Assembly: GCA_963921795.1 (NCBI GenBank)
Contig: OY997642.1
Location: 56,998,591 to 57,062,590 of the forward strand
Direction of reading: 5' to 3'
DNA length: 64,000 nt
Source: Nannobrachium achirus
Lineage: Eukaryota > Chordata > Actinopteri > Myctophiformes > Myctophidae
Position numbers and translations under genes: made by a program. Of this stretch, positions 50,640 through 61,136 are shown one piece after another. Every line of letters starts with the position of its first letter. The stretch's first letter is position 1. The notes below the pieces were generated by a model. That model made no database searches. It worked only from the letters and a program-made list of their open reading frames with translations, and had not been told where the DNA came from.

Positions 50640-50939
50640 CTGAACAGATCACCTCCAGTCTGTCCCCAGAATAAACAGACTGCATTGTTCCACTTCCACA
50701 TTCCCTCAGTGAAGATTCAGAACCATTACAGGAAGATGTAATCCACCATACAGGTTGAAGTTCAAAACTAGGACTCCATTTAGTGTCAACAGCTGAGCCA
50801 CATTCAAGTTGTTTACACACTACAGATGATGACTTCAGGTTCCATTTAAGCGTAAGATCAGCCGCTGGTCTCCACTCTCTCAGGTGTTTCACTTCCAGTG
50901 TACCAGCACAGTGACTGGTTCCTCCCACCAACCTGACAG
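50640..50939 (-). CDS. SRCR domain exon (second in transcript order)
   Basis: One exon, phase 1-1, acceptor CTCTGTACAG and donor G|GTAATA, coding for about 99 residues. VRLVGGTSHCAGTLEVKH, then WRPAADLTLKWNLKSSSVVC, KQLECGSAVDTK, VWWITSSCNGSESSLRECGS and RLEVICS. This is a scavenger receptor cysteine-rich domain as in secreted or membrane pattern-recognition proteins. Six cysteines are visible; the usual CDD after WG is missing (WRPAADL), so the disulfide pattern differs from typical eight-cysteine group B domains. Next module downstream in phase is the protease exon at 48770. Confidence 0.88.
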
Positions 50940-51584
50940 CTGTACAGAGACAATAGAACACGTGGTAAAAAAGTAAAGCCTCTTGTTCATGAAACCACAC
51001 CCAGTCTGAAGGGGAGCGAGAAGAGAGACGTTTATATTTCTATTTTTCAGACGGATCAGAATGAATTACTGTAATGACCATTTTGTGTCAGTCTGAACCC
51101 AATAAAATGTACTGGGTTCATTTATTGAAACCAAGGTACTGTATAAAATTATGTCTATATACGGAAAATAATTCTCTGGTTGTTGTAGCTCCGCCCAGTG
51201 TCCACTAAACAGCGTGTGAATGGACTATGGGTGCTGCGGAAACCTAGAACCAGAGATAATCCCATTTCCCTGCTTTTAATTTTCATCCATGTTATCTTTG
51301 CATGCATAGGTCTCCTAGCAACCGCAGATCATTCTTACAGTAGCGAACAGTGATATTAATACGCTCGCATTAAAATATCAAAATACAGAGATTTCCGACC
51401 TGCGGACCTCCGTTTTCGTCACTAAATGTGTTTAATAGAGAGACAGTTCTTAATTGAAAAGAGGTCACTATTAGATGACTTACGGGATGCAATCCAGAGG
51501 GAAAAAGGACAACATTTTGGCCCAACCAATTATCATACAGTTTAGGCCCGATATAAATGTATCTTAATTAAATTAAATACTCAC
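50940..51584 (-). other. Intron between Ig and SRCR exons
   Basis: No additional exon or repeat recognised in 645 bp. Confidence 0.6.
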
Positions 51585-51845
51585 GGTAAAGATCAAAACT
51601 GACTCCAGGTGAACTAACTGTAGCGATCTTGTTCTTTGCCTGACAGTTGTATGTTCGATCGTCACTGGGTTGGATGTTAGAGATGGTAAATGTCTTCGTC
51701 TGAGCCACTATAGCGTTGTCTTTGAAAATCGTGTAACTCTGGATGGGTGGATTTGATCCACTGCTGCTGCAGTTGAAAGTCACTGAGCTTCCTTTGACAA
51801 CACCTCTTGGTGGACTTACTGCCAAAAGGACATTCTTTGGACCAT
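51585..51845 (-). CDS. Ig C2-type exon, CD22-like (third module)
   Basis: Phase 1-1 exon, acceptor TTCTCCATCAG and donor C|GTGAGT. Reads YGPKNVLLAVSPPRGVVKGS, SVTFNCSSSGSNPPIQSYTI, FKDN, QTKTFTISNIQPSDDRTYNC, QAKN. GPKNV with GSSVTFNC and the D.R.YNC F-strand motif are the signature of fish CD22/Siglec-like Ig domains. The core Trp normally found in YTWFK is Ile here. The tyrosine start is completed from the previous exon. Confidence 0.88.
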
Positions 51846-51965
51846 CTGATGGAGAAACATTTATATCACTTTAAAAGCCCCTTTTATGACACAAAGTAAA
51901 CTTGCTTCAACAAATGATGCTGTTGTGTTGCTGTCTGTAAAAGAAAAGAGGAAAAAAGGACTTAC

Positions 51966-52220
51966 ACTGAACATCTAGAGATATTGGTGATGATCTCTGC
52001 TTATTTGTCCCCTGACAGAAGTACTGTCCAGAGTCTGCTGAAGACACATTGCCCATCACCAGCTGAGAACCAGTGGAGATAGATCTATTGTCTATGTCTC
52101 TGTACCAGGTGTAGGTGTCTACTGGTTGGTTGGCACCACTGCTGCAGGTCAGAGTCACTTTGCTGCCCTCAACAACCTCTCCTGGTGGATCCACTGATAC
52201 TGAGATAATTGCCGGAGAGT
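51966..52220 (-). CDS. Ig C2-type exon, CD22-like (second module)
   Basis: Phase 1-1 exon, acceptor CCTCTACAG and donor T|GTAAGT. Reads DSPAIISVSVDPPGEVVEGS, KVTLTCSSGANQPVDTYTWY, RDIDNRSISTGSQLVMGNVS and SADSGQYFCQGTN. All Ig landmarks (TLTC, YTWY, D.GQYFC) are intact. It joins the following Ig exon to form a YGPKNV linker, exactly as in tandem CD22-like repeats. Confidence 0.9.
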
Positions 52221-52584
52221 CTGTAGAGGAATAAAGATGAATATGCTCAAATAAACATCTGATTTGATTAATGTAAAGGCAGCAGTTTTTTTTCCCACTA
52301 GAACAATAACAATAATTCATGTCTGAATAATGTGTCTACATTATAAAAGCTTTGGTCAAAACATTAATAAAACACTGAACAATAAAGTATTTTCTTTTGT
52401 GTACCTTTTTACAAGGGAAGTTTAAGTTTCTATTTTTTTATTTTATTTTTTTTTATCTGTGAGAATCTGAAATTGGACTTATAGGTTATTTTCGGATCTG
52501 AACTGAACATTATTGAATTCCCTCACTATTATTTTTAATACAAATCCCTCAAAAACACTAAAACTAAAAACTAAAGACAGACAG

Positions 52585-52860
52585 GACCTTAAAAACAAGT
52601 TTTATGCAGGAAAATAGACAAGGACGTTTACAACAGAAAGCCTTCGATCAACTCCTCACAAAAACTCCCTACTTAACATGCAAGGATGGTGCGACGGTGT
52701 AATGAGCAACACAGCTAAACGTGGGGCAGCGCCCCCAAAATTTTCCAAAATCCCCCAAAATGCTTCTGTTGGTAATCACTCTGGTTTTGAGCGACCTGCC
52801 AGCTCACACCAGATCCAGATCACCACATCCAGGCTAACTTTAATCAGGCTAGCTGGTTAA
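52585..52860. repeat. Repeat family S, copy 2
   Basis: CTTCGATCAACTCCTCACAA, GCAGCGCCCCCAAAATTTTC and AATGCTTCTGTTGGTAATCA, in the same orientation as 49235-49555. Confidence 0.7.
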
Positions 52861-53684
52861 TCCAGCCTAAATCCTTAATACTTCCTTAGTGGAACAGGCC
52901 ACAGGAACACTAGCTTCACCTGCCCTATTGGTGTGGGGCCTTAAGGGGAGCAAAAGCTAATTTCGTGCAATTTTGTCTTAAAGCGCCAAATTTTGCACAG
53001 ATGTAGCCCAGGGCTTGCTCTAATGATTTAGCTAGGGTGCCTGAGTCTGCGACCTTCGGGGTCGCCACAGTGGCCAAATCAAGTTGGGCTCCCATTGACT
53101 TTCTATACAGGAGGAAAATACCCAGAAAAACATTTTTTTCTGGGTATTTAAGGAGGATCTGAGGGGTCTAACTAGGGGTTTGTCATGATGCTGAATCCAT
53201 TGCAGGCATTTGTTTTGCACAAAAAACATTCCGTGGGCTAGAAATGGCCTCAGAAAACAATACACGTATGGGTGAGTATTCATGTTAGTCGGAGGCCTTA
53301 GGTTTTTTGGTAGCACTTTACAATAATGACCTGTTATAAATCATTTATAAACATTTATAAGCAGTTTATAGATGAGTAATAAAACATGAACAAACTGTTT
53401 ATTGACATTTGTAAATGTTTAACTAAACATTTATAACTGTTTTAAACATCATTTACATGTTATTAGTAAGGTATTAGTAAGTAGTAAACTAATCATGAAT
53501 AAACCATTTATATACATTTGTAAATGCTTACTAAATCATTTATAACCAATGCTAAAATTCACATGTGTAGGTAGGAATGCATTTACAAATGTCTGTTAAG
53601 GTGACCTCCATGTGTTGTTCATGTTTAATATACGCTTTGTAGATGTTATCAAGAGCCCTAATGTAAAGTGAAGGCTATTCATTG

Positions 53685-53935
53685 CGACCGTGAGGTCGCA
53701 AGTTACTATACAAACCTCCACCGGATGTACGTCACGTCACGTCACGTCACGTCACGTCACGTCACGTCACATCACGTCACGCCACACTTTTGGCCCTACT
53801 CTTATCTCTGGCACCGTTGCCCCTATCCATGCCAAACTTTGCACACACTCCTTGGCTGCCAAACCACAACCTCCACCCCTGATTTCTCACATGCCCCTCT
53901 TCTAGCGCCACCATGAGGTTGCTTATCTCCTTACT
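53685..53935 (+). repeat. Repeat family R, copy 3, with (GTCAC)n
   Basis: GCGACCGTGAGGTCGCAAGT, then seven to nine CACGT/GTCAC pentamers (53730-53780) and CATGCCAAACTTTGCACACA. Confidence 0.75.
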
Positions 53936-54109
53936 GGTTATTTATATCTGTCTGTTAATGTGGTCTCCTTGTTTGTTCATGGTTATGCTTTGTAAAACAT
54001 TCCTTAAATATCTATAAATCATTAGTAGATGTTATCAAGAGCCCTAATGTAAAGTGAAGACTATTCATTATTTACAACTGTCTGTTAATGTGGCCTCCAT
54101 GTTTGTTCA

Positions 54110-54288
54110 TGTTTAGCAGTTTGGCAAGTTTGGCATGGATAGGGGAAACGGTGCCGGAGATAAGAGTAGGGCCAAAAGTGTGACGTGACGTGACGTGATG
54201 TGACGGACAGACTGACGGAGGGACTGACAGACAGCCGGGGGAGGTTTTCATAGTAACTTGCAACCTGATGGTCGCAATGAATAGCCTT
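54110..54288 (-). repeat. Repeat family R, copy 4 (inverted)
   Basis: Reverse-oriented copy facing copy 3, with GTGACGTGACGTGACG pentamers; its outer end carries the left target duplication of the hAT element. Confidence 0.75.
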
Positions 54289-55266
54289 TAGAGTTCTCAA
54301 ACTCTGCCCGAGCCCGACCCTACCCGACCGACCCGACGTATTCGGGCCGAGCCGGGCTCAAAATATATGCTAATTAGTCGGGTCGGGCCGGGCCTCGGGT
54401 TCTGTGAGTAAAAAAAAAAAAAAAAAAGTTTAATTTTTTATTTCAATTTTTTTCATATTTAATAAAGATAAAGAACATGGCGCTAACTGGCGTTTCATTC
54501 GCTTATTTATTATATAACCACAAGCGCACCACTAGCACCAGACGAGCAGAGGCTCTGCTCTCTGCTGCAGAGCGAGTGAGTGAGAGAGAGAGCTGCGGTC
54601 AAAGACAGTGTGTGCAATGCTGGCTGCAGGCTGCTGATATATACATAATAGCAGGCTGGTGTTGCGCACCAAAATGGCATTCAATCTACAAACCCACTGA
54701 AGTCTGCTTTGCATCACGATCTGACTTGTTTAGAACTTGCAGATCAGCGCTTCTTATCCAGGACACGACAGGGTCATAAATCAGACAGCAGCAGCCAGCT
54801 GATGCGAGGTTAAGAACAGGTCAGAGACTCCGAAACAAAAGGAAAGAGTGGAGGAGAAAAAGAGACGCGACAAAGAGTTAGTTGAGCGACAGAGACGGCA
54901 CATATGCAGATTGCAGATAGATGCATGCGTTGCAGGATGTGAACACGATGAGGAGGATTAAGGATTAAACTTTTCTTCATGAGAAAACATGCTAACATTG
55001 CTGAACCAAAAGTGGAAAGGTAGGCTAATCTCACTCACTCTCTCAGCCTACTACTCCGCTATAATAACACATGGTACGGTCACCGCGGTGGCGGCGTGGC
55101 GCCACCTGGAGGCGTTTTTTAAATTTATTTATTTTCCTTCACTTGGGCTTTTTAGGGCTTCGGGCTTAAAATGATGAAACACGTTAGGGTCGGGCCGGGC
55201 CTCGGGTCTGCCCTGTCGGGCCCAGTTAGGGCCGGGCCTTAATTTTCAGGCCCGTTGAGAACTCTA
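54289..55266. mobile_element. hAT element (978 bp) nested in the TTAA element
   Basis: Ends TAGAGTTCTCAA and TTGAGAACTCTA are perfect inverted repeats with an 8-bp target duplication ATAGCCTT (54281-54288 and 55267-55274). Sub-terminal GGGCCGGGCCTCGGGT is repeated at both ends. No intact transposase. Confidence 0.88.
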
Positions 55267-55639
55267 ATAGCCTTCACTTTACATTAGGGCTCTTGATAAC
55301 ATCTACAAAGCGTATATTAAACATGAACAACACATGGAGGTCACCTTAACAGACATTTGTAAATGCATTCCTACCTACACATTATGTGAATTTTAGCATT
55401 GGTTATAAATGATTTAGTAAGCATTTACAAATGTATATAAATGGTTTATTAATGATTAGCTTACTACTTACTAATACCTTACTAATAACATGTAAATGAT
55501 GTTTAAAACAGTTATAAATGTTTAGTTAAACATTTACAAATGTCAATACACAGTTTGTTCATGTTTTATTACTCATCTATAAACTGCTTATAAATGTTTA
55601 TAAATGATTTATAACAGGTCATTATTGTAAAGTGCTACC

Positions 55640-55979
55640 GGTTTTTTTTCTCTCGTGCTAATCAGTCTAAAAGTGCAAAATTTTGCACAGATGTAGCTCA
55701 GGGCATGCTCTAATGATTTAGCTAGGGCGCCCGAGTCTGCGACATTCGGGGTCGCCACAGCAGCCAAATCAAGTTGGGCTCCCATCGACTTTAGTGATGA
55801 AAAGTGATGAGTCATCACTTTTCAGAGTTTTGAGGGTGCTGTGGTGACCCCGAAGGTCGCCGACTCGGGCGCCCTAGCTAAATCATTAGAGCATGCCCTG
55901 AGCTACATCTGTGCAAAATGTTGCACTTTTAGACTGATTAGCACGAGGAAAAATTGCACAAAATTAGCATTTGCTCCCC
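55640..55979. repeat. Hairpin at the right end of the TTAA element
   Basis: GCTAATCAGTCTAAAAGTGC (55658) pairs with GCACTTTTAGACTGATTAGC (55923). GCGCCCGAGTCTGCGAC and GTCGCCGACTCGGGCGC also pair, around a GTGATGAGTCATCAC core (55805). Confidence 0.85.
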
Positions 55980-56285
55980 TTAACTCGTTTACTGCCAATT
56001 AAATATGCCTTCTTTGGGTTTTCCCTGCCATAAATCTCCATAGACTTCCATGTAATTTATAGTGCACAGATCATGCACGCCCATGCACAGATCATGCACC
56101 ATGTTTGTGCAGGCTGTTCACAGCTTTCAAACAAAAAAATCAGATTGGAAATCCGTTCAGGCATTCTTGAGAAAATAGCCATTATGTTTTACATGTTATG
56201 TAAGCAAAGATGGCTGACCTGTATGAAAGATGGGGTTGTATGGGGGGTGGAACATGCAAAATCGCGATTGAAATCATGTTTACTG

Positions 56286-56319
56286 TGTGGGGGGGGGGGG
56301 GGGGGGGGGCAGTGTGGCT

Positions 56320-56383
<64 letters not shown>
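56286..56383. repeat. (G)n and (CT)n runs
   Basis: About 24 G (56287-56310, one base approximate), then (CT)n to 56382, directly before the donor side of the first SRCR exon. Confidence 0.95.
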
Positions 56384-56455
56384 AGGGATGTCATGGAACA
56401 CTATAAGACCGAGAGCCAGACAGACACTGTCATTGTTGAAGTCATTGTTTGTTAC

Positions 56456-56758
56456 CTGAACAGGTCACCTCCAGTCTCTCCACAGAATTAACAGACAGCG
56501 GACTGTGTGTTGCACATTCCCTCACTGTAGATCCAATGCAGGAAGATGTAATCCACCATACAGGTTGACGTGTAGAAACATGAGTCGGTTTTGTGTCAAC
56601 AGCAGAGCCACAGTTGAGCTGTTTACACACTACAGATGATGACTCCAGGTTCCAGCTAGTAGTAAAATCAACCGCAGGTCTCCAATCTCCCTGGTGTTTC
56701 ACTTCCAGTGTACCAGCACAGTGACTGGTTCCTCCCACCAACCTGACATATTCAGACT
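56456..56758 (-). CDS. SRCR domain exon (first in transcript order)
   Basis: Phase 1-1 exon, acceptor CTCTGTACAG and donor G|GTAACA, about 100 residues. ESEYVRLVGGTSHCAGTLEV, WRPAVDFTTSWNLESSSVVC, KQLNCGSAVDTK, VWWITSSCIG, TVRECATHS and RLEVTCS. Very similar to the SRCR exon at 50640-50939, including the lost CDD motif, so the two are recent paralogous modules. Joined to the Ig exon it gives VTCSDSPAIISV. Confidence 0.88.
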
Positions 56759-56865
56759 CTGTACAGAGACAATAGAACATATGGTAAAAAGGTAATATAA
56801 CTTTGATTAGAAGAAAAACCTTTTAACTTACAATGATGTGTAGTTATTTGTTCATGTTTGTTTAC

Positions 56866-56898
56866 CTGTTGTGTGGACTGTTGGTTGAACATGGGGAG
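56866..56898 (-). CDS. Candidate 33-bp linker exon
   Basis: Flanked by a strong pyrimidine tract and acceptor CCCCCTTCAG and a donor CAG|GTAAAC. In phase 1-1 it reads (x)PHVQPTVHTT, a Pro/Thr linker that continues as TESEYVRLVGG into the SRCR exon. Short Pro/Thr-rich exons commonly link SRCR domains. Supported by borders and phase only. Confidence 0.5.
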
Positions 56899-57069
56899 CT
56901 GAAGGGGGAAAAATCCAAAGAGTTTGAGTGTAACAGTACATGGAACTTGTCCATCAGTACAACAGTGTTTACAATTATAATTTAGGCATTTAGCAGATGC
57001 TCTTAATCCAGAGCGATTTACAATAAGCAAGGGAAATACATCACCATCAATACATCAAAAGCGTTTTTT

Positions 57070-57190
57070 CGTTGCGAAATGGGCGGCAGTGTGCAAACGT
57101 GACTGACATAACGTGAGGTTGATTTTTTATTTGCGGGCTCCGAAATTCACTCCGATATTCGGCCCGAAAAACGCAGCAGTGTGCAACCAG
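57070..57190. repeat. Fragment of the 13.2-kb MITE
   Basis: GGCGGCAGTGTGCAAACGTG to GCAGCAGTGTGCAACCAGC, matching 13290-13390. Confidence 0.55.
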
Positions 57191-57559
57191 CTTTATATAG
57201 ACAGGATCAATTTTCAGAAAATCAGAACCCCGAAGGCATTTTGCGAATATTTATTATATACAACTGTTCTAAGGGTATTAAGGGGTGCTGAATCCAAATT
57301 TGCTGTATATAATGCTCAAAAATGTGTTTTTCTAGGTTAGCCTACATGGGGAATTTGAAATTCTATCCTGATTTTAGATCAGATGTGAATAATTGGCTTG
57401 AAACTCATACATGTATAGCAGAAAAGGTTCGTTATTGATGCATAATTCGTCAAACAGAAACAAAAGCAGGATGAACCATGGTTTTATTCATCAAATTTAT
57501 TTATGGTTTTATTCATCAAATTTTTGAAGCGAGTGGCTTTGTGTGTCCCACGCCCATAT

Positions 57560-57850
57560 ATGGTAATTTCAGTCCAGAATGAACAGGCTTTTTCAAAAAC
57601 AAAATGTATGTCACCTCATGTCCATATATGGTCACTCCAGTCCAGAATGAACAGGTTTTTTCTGTCTCGTACGTCCAGAATATCAGTCCAGAATGAATAG
57701 GCTTTTTCAAAAAGCAAAATGTGTGTCCCATGTCCATATATGGCCATTTCAGTTCAGAATGAATAGGTTTTATCTGTCCTGTCCCGTCCGTCCGTCCGTC
57801 CGTCCGTCCGTCCGTCCGTACGTACGTACGTATGTACGTATGTGTGTAGT
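57560..57850. repeat. Imperfect tandem repeat and (TCCG)n / (TACG)n
   Basis: Three to four units of CCATATATGG...AGTCCAGAATGAACAGG (57557, 57622, 57670, 57733), followed by TCCG units (57782-57826) and TACG/TATG units. Only in the left arm of the palindrome. Confidence 0.85.
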
Positions 57851-58045
57851 GTCCGTCCCGGTCTGATGATTGAGGATTGGTCAAGCTTCACATGACAATT
57901 CGGCCCTCCAGATAAAATCATTAATTCATTCAGAATATAAAGAATGTATAGATCACAGAGTTCATAACTCTAGAACACATAGAATAAAAGTTCACCGCTT
58001 CACTTCGAACCGAGGTTTGATTTTTCTATCAACAAGTCATATATG

Positions 58046-58799
58046 GGGGTTGAAGAGAATCCACTCAAGCTCAGTCAATGCCAGACTGCAGCTTGTTCAG
58101 TTTAAAGTTATGCACAGATTACATTACTCCAAAGTCAAAATGAATAAAATGTATCCAAACGTTTCAGATATCTGTGACAGATGCACCACATCCAAGGGCA
58201 CGCTGGGACACACGTTCTGGTCGTGCCCAAGGATTGTTCCATTCTGGCAAAGCATTTTTGCTTGGTACAGTAGTGTATATCGTATATCGTAATCGTAACT
58301 GTCCTGTTTGGTTGCTCCGAAGCTTCTCTTTCTCTGCCGTACTCTGTCCAACAGACACTTATGCTTGGTACACCAGTAGCCAAAAGAATTATCTTAACTG
58401 AATGGAAATCCTCTACTATACCTTGTTTCAACAGATGGCTTACAGAATTTGTGTCAATTATTCATTTGGAGAGGCTTCGTTGCTTTAAACAGGACAGTCA
58501 TACTGCATTCGAGTTCATCTGGGGTCCTATTATGGCGCATCTGGACGTTTAGTCCATAATGGCTACATTAGTAGATGATCATGTTTTCCAAGAGGTTGCT
58601 AACTTTTGTACTATTTATATGATTGGTGAATTACTCGTGTTTTGTACTTTTGTATTTTTTATATGATAGGTGAATTACCCGTGTTTGACTTGTGTATGAT
58701 TGTCTGGTGTGTTTGTCTTGTTATGTTTTGTTGATGTCTGTGATGTCCTGTCTTTCAAAAAAATCATAATAAAAATTAATATAAAAAAACAAAAACAAA
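58046..58799 (+). pseudogene. 5'-truncated LINE (L1/Tx1-like) with 15-bp target duplication
   Basis: Flanked by AACAAGTCATATATG (58031-58045 and from 58800), with an A-rich 3' end (AAAAAAACAAAAACAAAAAC). On the + strand the C-terminus of an L1/Tx1-type polyprotein is readable: LKRIHSSSVNARLQLVQFKV, MHRLHYS, CDRCTTSKGTLGHTFWSCPR and, after a frameshift, ILTEWKSSTIPCFNRWLTEF and LERLRCF. The matching position of the right palindrome arm (about 61915) has the intact target site, so the insertion followed the palindrome. Confidence 0.85.
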
Positions 58800-59050
58800 A
58801 ACAAGTCATATATGCAAATTATATACGTATAGTCCTTAATATGAAGTAGGTAGGCTACATTAATTTAGCATATTTGCAGTCATCAATAGGCTATTTCGAG
58901 CAGATGTCATAGGTATCTTGCAGCTGCATGCATCCAATTCCACTTTTCCTGAATAGAATAGAATGGATTATAATATAATAGTATTTTACCATATCAATAA
59001 AAGTAAATGTACATGGGAATACTTCTTACTGTAATCCTTACTGTGGCAGC

Positions 59051-59129
59051 TTATTTAGTCTTCCTCAGTGTTCCGGCAAGTGTTGAGTTTTTTGCAGTTG
59101 AATGCTTCATACATGCCATATGACTCTTT
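59051..59129 (-). pseudogene. Palindrome gene, left copy, exon 2 (frameshifted)
   Basis: Acceptor CTATCCAG. Compared with the right copy one base is missing in ATGAAGCAT (right: ATGGAAGCATG). The cysteine-rich tail ACNCKKLNTC is therefore read as KHSTAKNSTL, ending at TAA 59051-59053. Confidence 0.7.
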
Positions 59130-59300
59130 CTGGATAGAGTAGAAGAGAAGGGGATACAACGTTTATAGCCAGCACAAGTACATCAGGGTAGGGTTCATCA
59201 ATCTGTCAACATCTAAGAGTCTAGAGAGTATGCAGTATAGTAGGCTGATATTCTCTAAAATTACCAAATCCCATTGGTACAATCTATCATACATACATAC

Positions 59301-59998
59301 CTGCAGCTGCAGCGTTGGCTGAGGCACTCCTTTGTACACCCACATGAAATGAACTCCCTGCAGGCTTTGGGCATAGGTGGCAGAGAGAGTAGCCATGGCA
59401 CTAACTGGCCTTCCTTGATCATCCATCCCATTTCCTCCACTGGAGGAAGATTGGGGTGTGGCAGGTGAGCTTGATTCCATATAGTTGCTTGATAGTGTCC
59501 ACGCATGATATGGAACCTCACAGCATCTGTGGTTGGTGGCAGAGTCTCTTGGGGACGACCTTTGCAGAATAACTTTACTCGTGCTTTGTTGCATGAATCA
59601 ACATCAGGCACACCATAGATCTTACAAATGAATGTTTCTGATGATGTCACGATATCTTCTGTGAAAGTGCACTTCCCAAGGCCAGCAAGATCAGTGTGAT
59701 GTTGTTCGAACACCTGCCAGGCTGTCTTCTTTCCGTGGCCGCTGAACTGAGACACACTGTCACATCCAGTAAGGGCATGGAAGGCAAGGAGTGTGTCCAG
59801 TTGATCCTCAGACAGTATCCTGTGAATTTCATGCACTGGGAAAAACTTTGGGTCCTTTGATGTCCCAGCTTTCATGTAGACATAGGTACATCTGATCTGA
59901 TCTTGAAGTCTCCTCCCTGAGTGCTGACCACGAGGAAGCTGATGCACGACTGATACACGATACAAGCTGATACACGACTGATCCTTCACTGTATCCAT
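59301..59998 (-). CDS. Transposon-associated protein, HALTGCDSVSQFSG family, left copy exon 1
   Basis: Open on the minus strand for over 230 codons up to a donor CAG|GTATGT. It contains CTYVYMKAGTSKDPKFFPVH, EIHRILSEDQLDTLLAFHAL, TGCDSVSQFSGHGKKTAWQV, then a region with KIYGVPDV and a C-terminal cysteine cluster CGCTKECLSQRCSC. I know HALTGCD…GKGK proteins with a preceding DTDVLVLL motif and a terminal CxC cluster as a widespread, uncharacterised repetitive family in fish and invertebrates. Their biochemical role is not established, so none is assigned. The N-terminal 40 codons lie in the palindrome spacer and do not match the right copy. Probably a mobile-element gene rather than a host gene. 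Confidence 0.6.
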
Positions 59999-60078
59999 GC
60001 ACCGATGGAAACAGTAGTCGTGTCAGCACGTGACACAGACGTGCTTCTACTACTGCTTGCTCACTTTGACAAAATCAG

Positions 60079-60668
60079 ATGTACCTACCGTATGTCTACA
60101 TGAAAGCTGGGACATCAAAGGACCCAAAGCTTTTCCCAGTGCATGAAATTCACAGAATACTGTCTGAGGATCAACTGGACACTCTCCTTGCCTTCCATGC
60201 CCTTACTGGATGTGACAGTGTGTCTCAGTTCAGCGGCCACGGAAAGAAGACAGCCTGGCAGGTGTTCGAACAACATCACACTGATCTTGCTGGCCTTGGT
60301 AAGGGCCCTTTCACAGAAGATATCGTGACATCATCAGAAACATTCATTTGTAAGATCTATGGTGTGCCTGACGTTGATTCATGCAACAAAGCACAAGTAA
60401 AGTTATTCTGCAAAGGCCGTCCCCAAGAGACTCTGCCACCAACCACAGATGCTGTGAGGTTCCATATCATGCGTGCACACCATCAAGCAACTATATGGAA
60501 TCAAGCTCACCTGCCACACCCCGATCTTCCTCCAGTGGAGGAAATGGGATGGATGATCAAGGAAGGCCAGTTAGTGCCACAGCTACTCTCTCTGCCACCT
60601 ATGCCCAAAGCCTGCAGGGAGTTCATTTCATGTGGGTGTACAAAGGAGTGCCAACGTTGCAGCTGCAG
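60079..60668 (+). CDS. Transposon-associated protein, right copy exon 1
   Basis: Mirror copy of the left exon. From MKAGTSKDPK to CGCTKECQRCSC it differs by only a handful of residues: GPF for CTF, AQV for ARV, AHH for GHY, and the LS pair lost before QRCSC. The donor AG|GTATGT is conserved. Just upstream a 5-bp insertion in TACCGTATGTC breaks the frame that would connect to VLLLLLAHFDKIRC (60030-60077), the expected TDVLVLL-type motif. The ATG at 60079 is therefore unlikely to be the natural start. Confidence 0.6.
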
Positions 60669-60839
60669 GTATGTATGTATGATATATTGTACTAATGGGA
60701 TTTGGTAATTTTAGAGAATATCAGCCTACTATACTGCATACTCTCTAGACTCTTAGATGTTGACAGATTGATGAACCCTACCCTGATGTACTTGTGCTGG
60801 CTATAAACGTTGTATCCCCTTCTCTTCTATTATATCCAG

Positions 60840-60921
60840 AAAGAGTCATATGGCATGTATGGAAGCATGCAACTGCAAAAAACTCAACACTTGCCGGAAC
60901 ACTGAGGAAGACTGTGAATAA
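60840..60921 (+). CDS. Transposon-associated protein, right copy exon 2
   Basis: Acceptor TTATATCCAG. Spliced to exon 1 it reads RKSHMACMEACNCKKLNTCR, NTEEDCE and stop. The cysteine pattern continues the CxC cluster of exon 1, which supports the intron. The left copy has lost this frame. Confidence 0.6.
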
Positions 60922-61136
60922 GCTGCCACAGTAAGGATTACAGTAAGAAGTATTCCCATGTACATTTACTTTTATTGATATGGTAAAATACTATTATATT
61001 ATATTATAATCCATTATATTCTATTCAGGAAAAGTGGAATTGGATGCATGCAGCTGCAAGATACCTATGACATCTGCTCGAAATATTGATGACTGCAAAT
61101 ATGCTAAATTAATGTAGCCTACCTACTTCATATTAA

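Larger units (their letters stand above)
52945..55979. mobile_element. TTAA-target palindromic element with nested insertions
   Basis: TTAA on both sides (52941-52944 and 55980-55983) and inverted ends GGGGAGCAAAAGCTAAT / ATTAGCATTTGCTCCCC. The inner arms 53311-53680 and 55267-55640 are inverted copies (TTTACAATAATGACCTGTTA paired with its complement). Inside sit family R repeats in both orientations and a hAT element. TTAA targeting suggests Kolobok or piggyBac mobilisation; no transposase is left. Confidence 0.75.
52221..56455 (-). other. Long intron between SRCR and Ig exons
   Basis: Carries repeat family S copy 2, the nested TTAA element (52945-55979), G and CT runs, and no further exon recognised. 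Confidence 0.6.
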
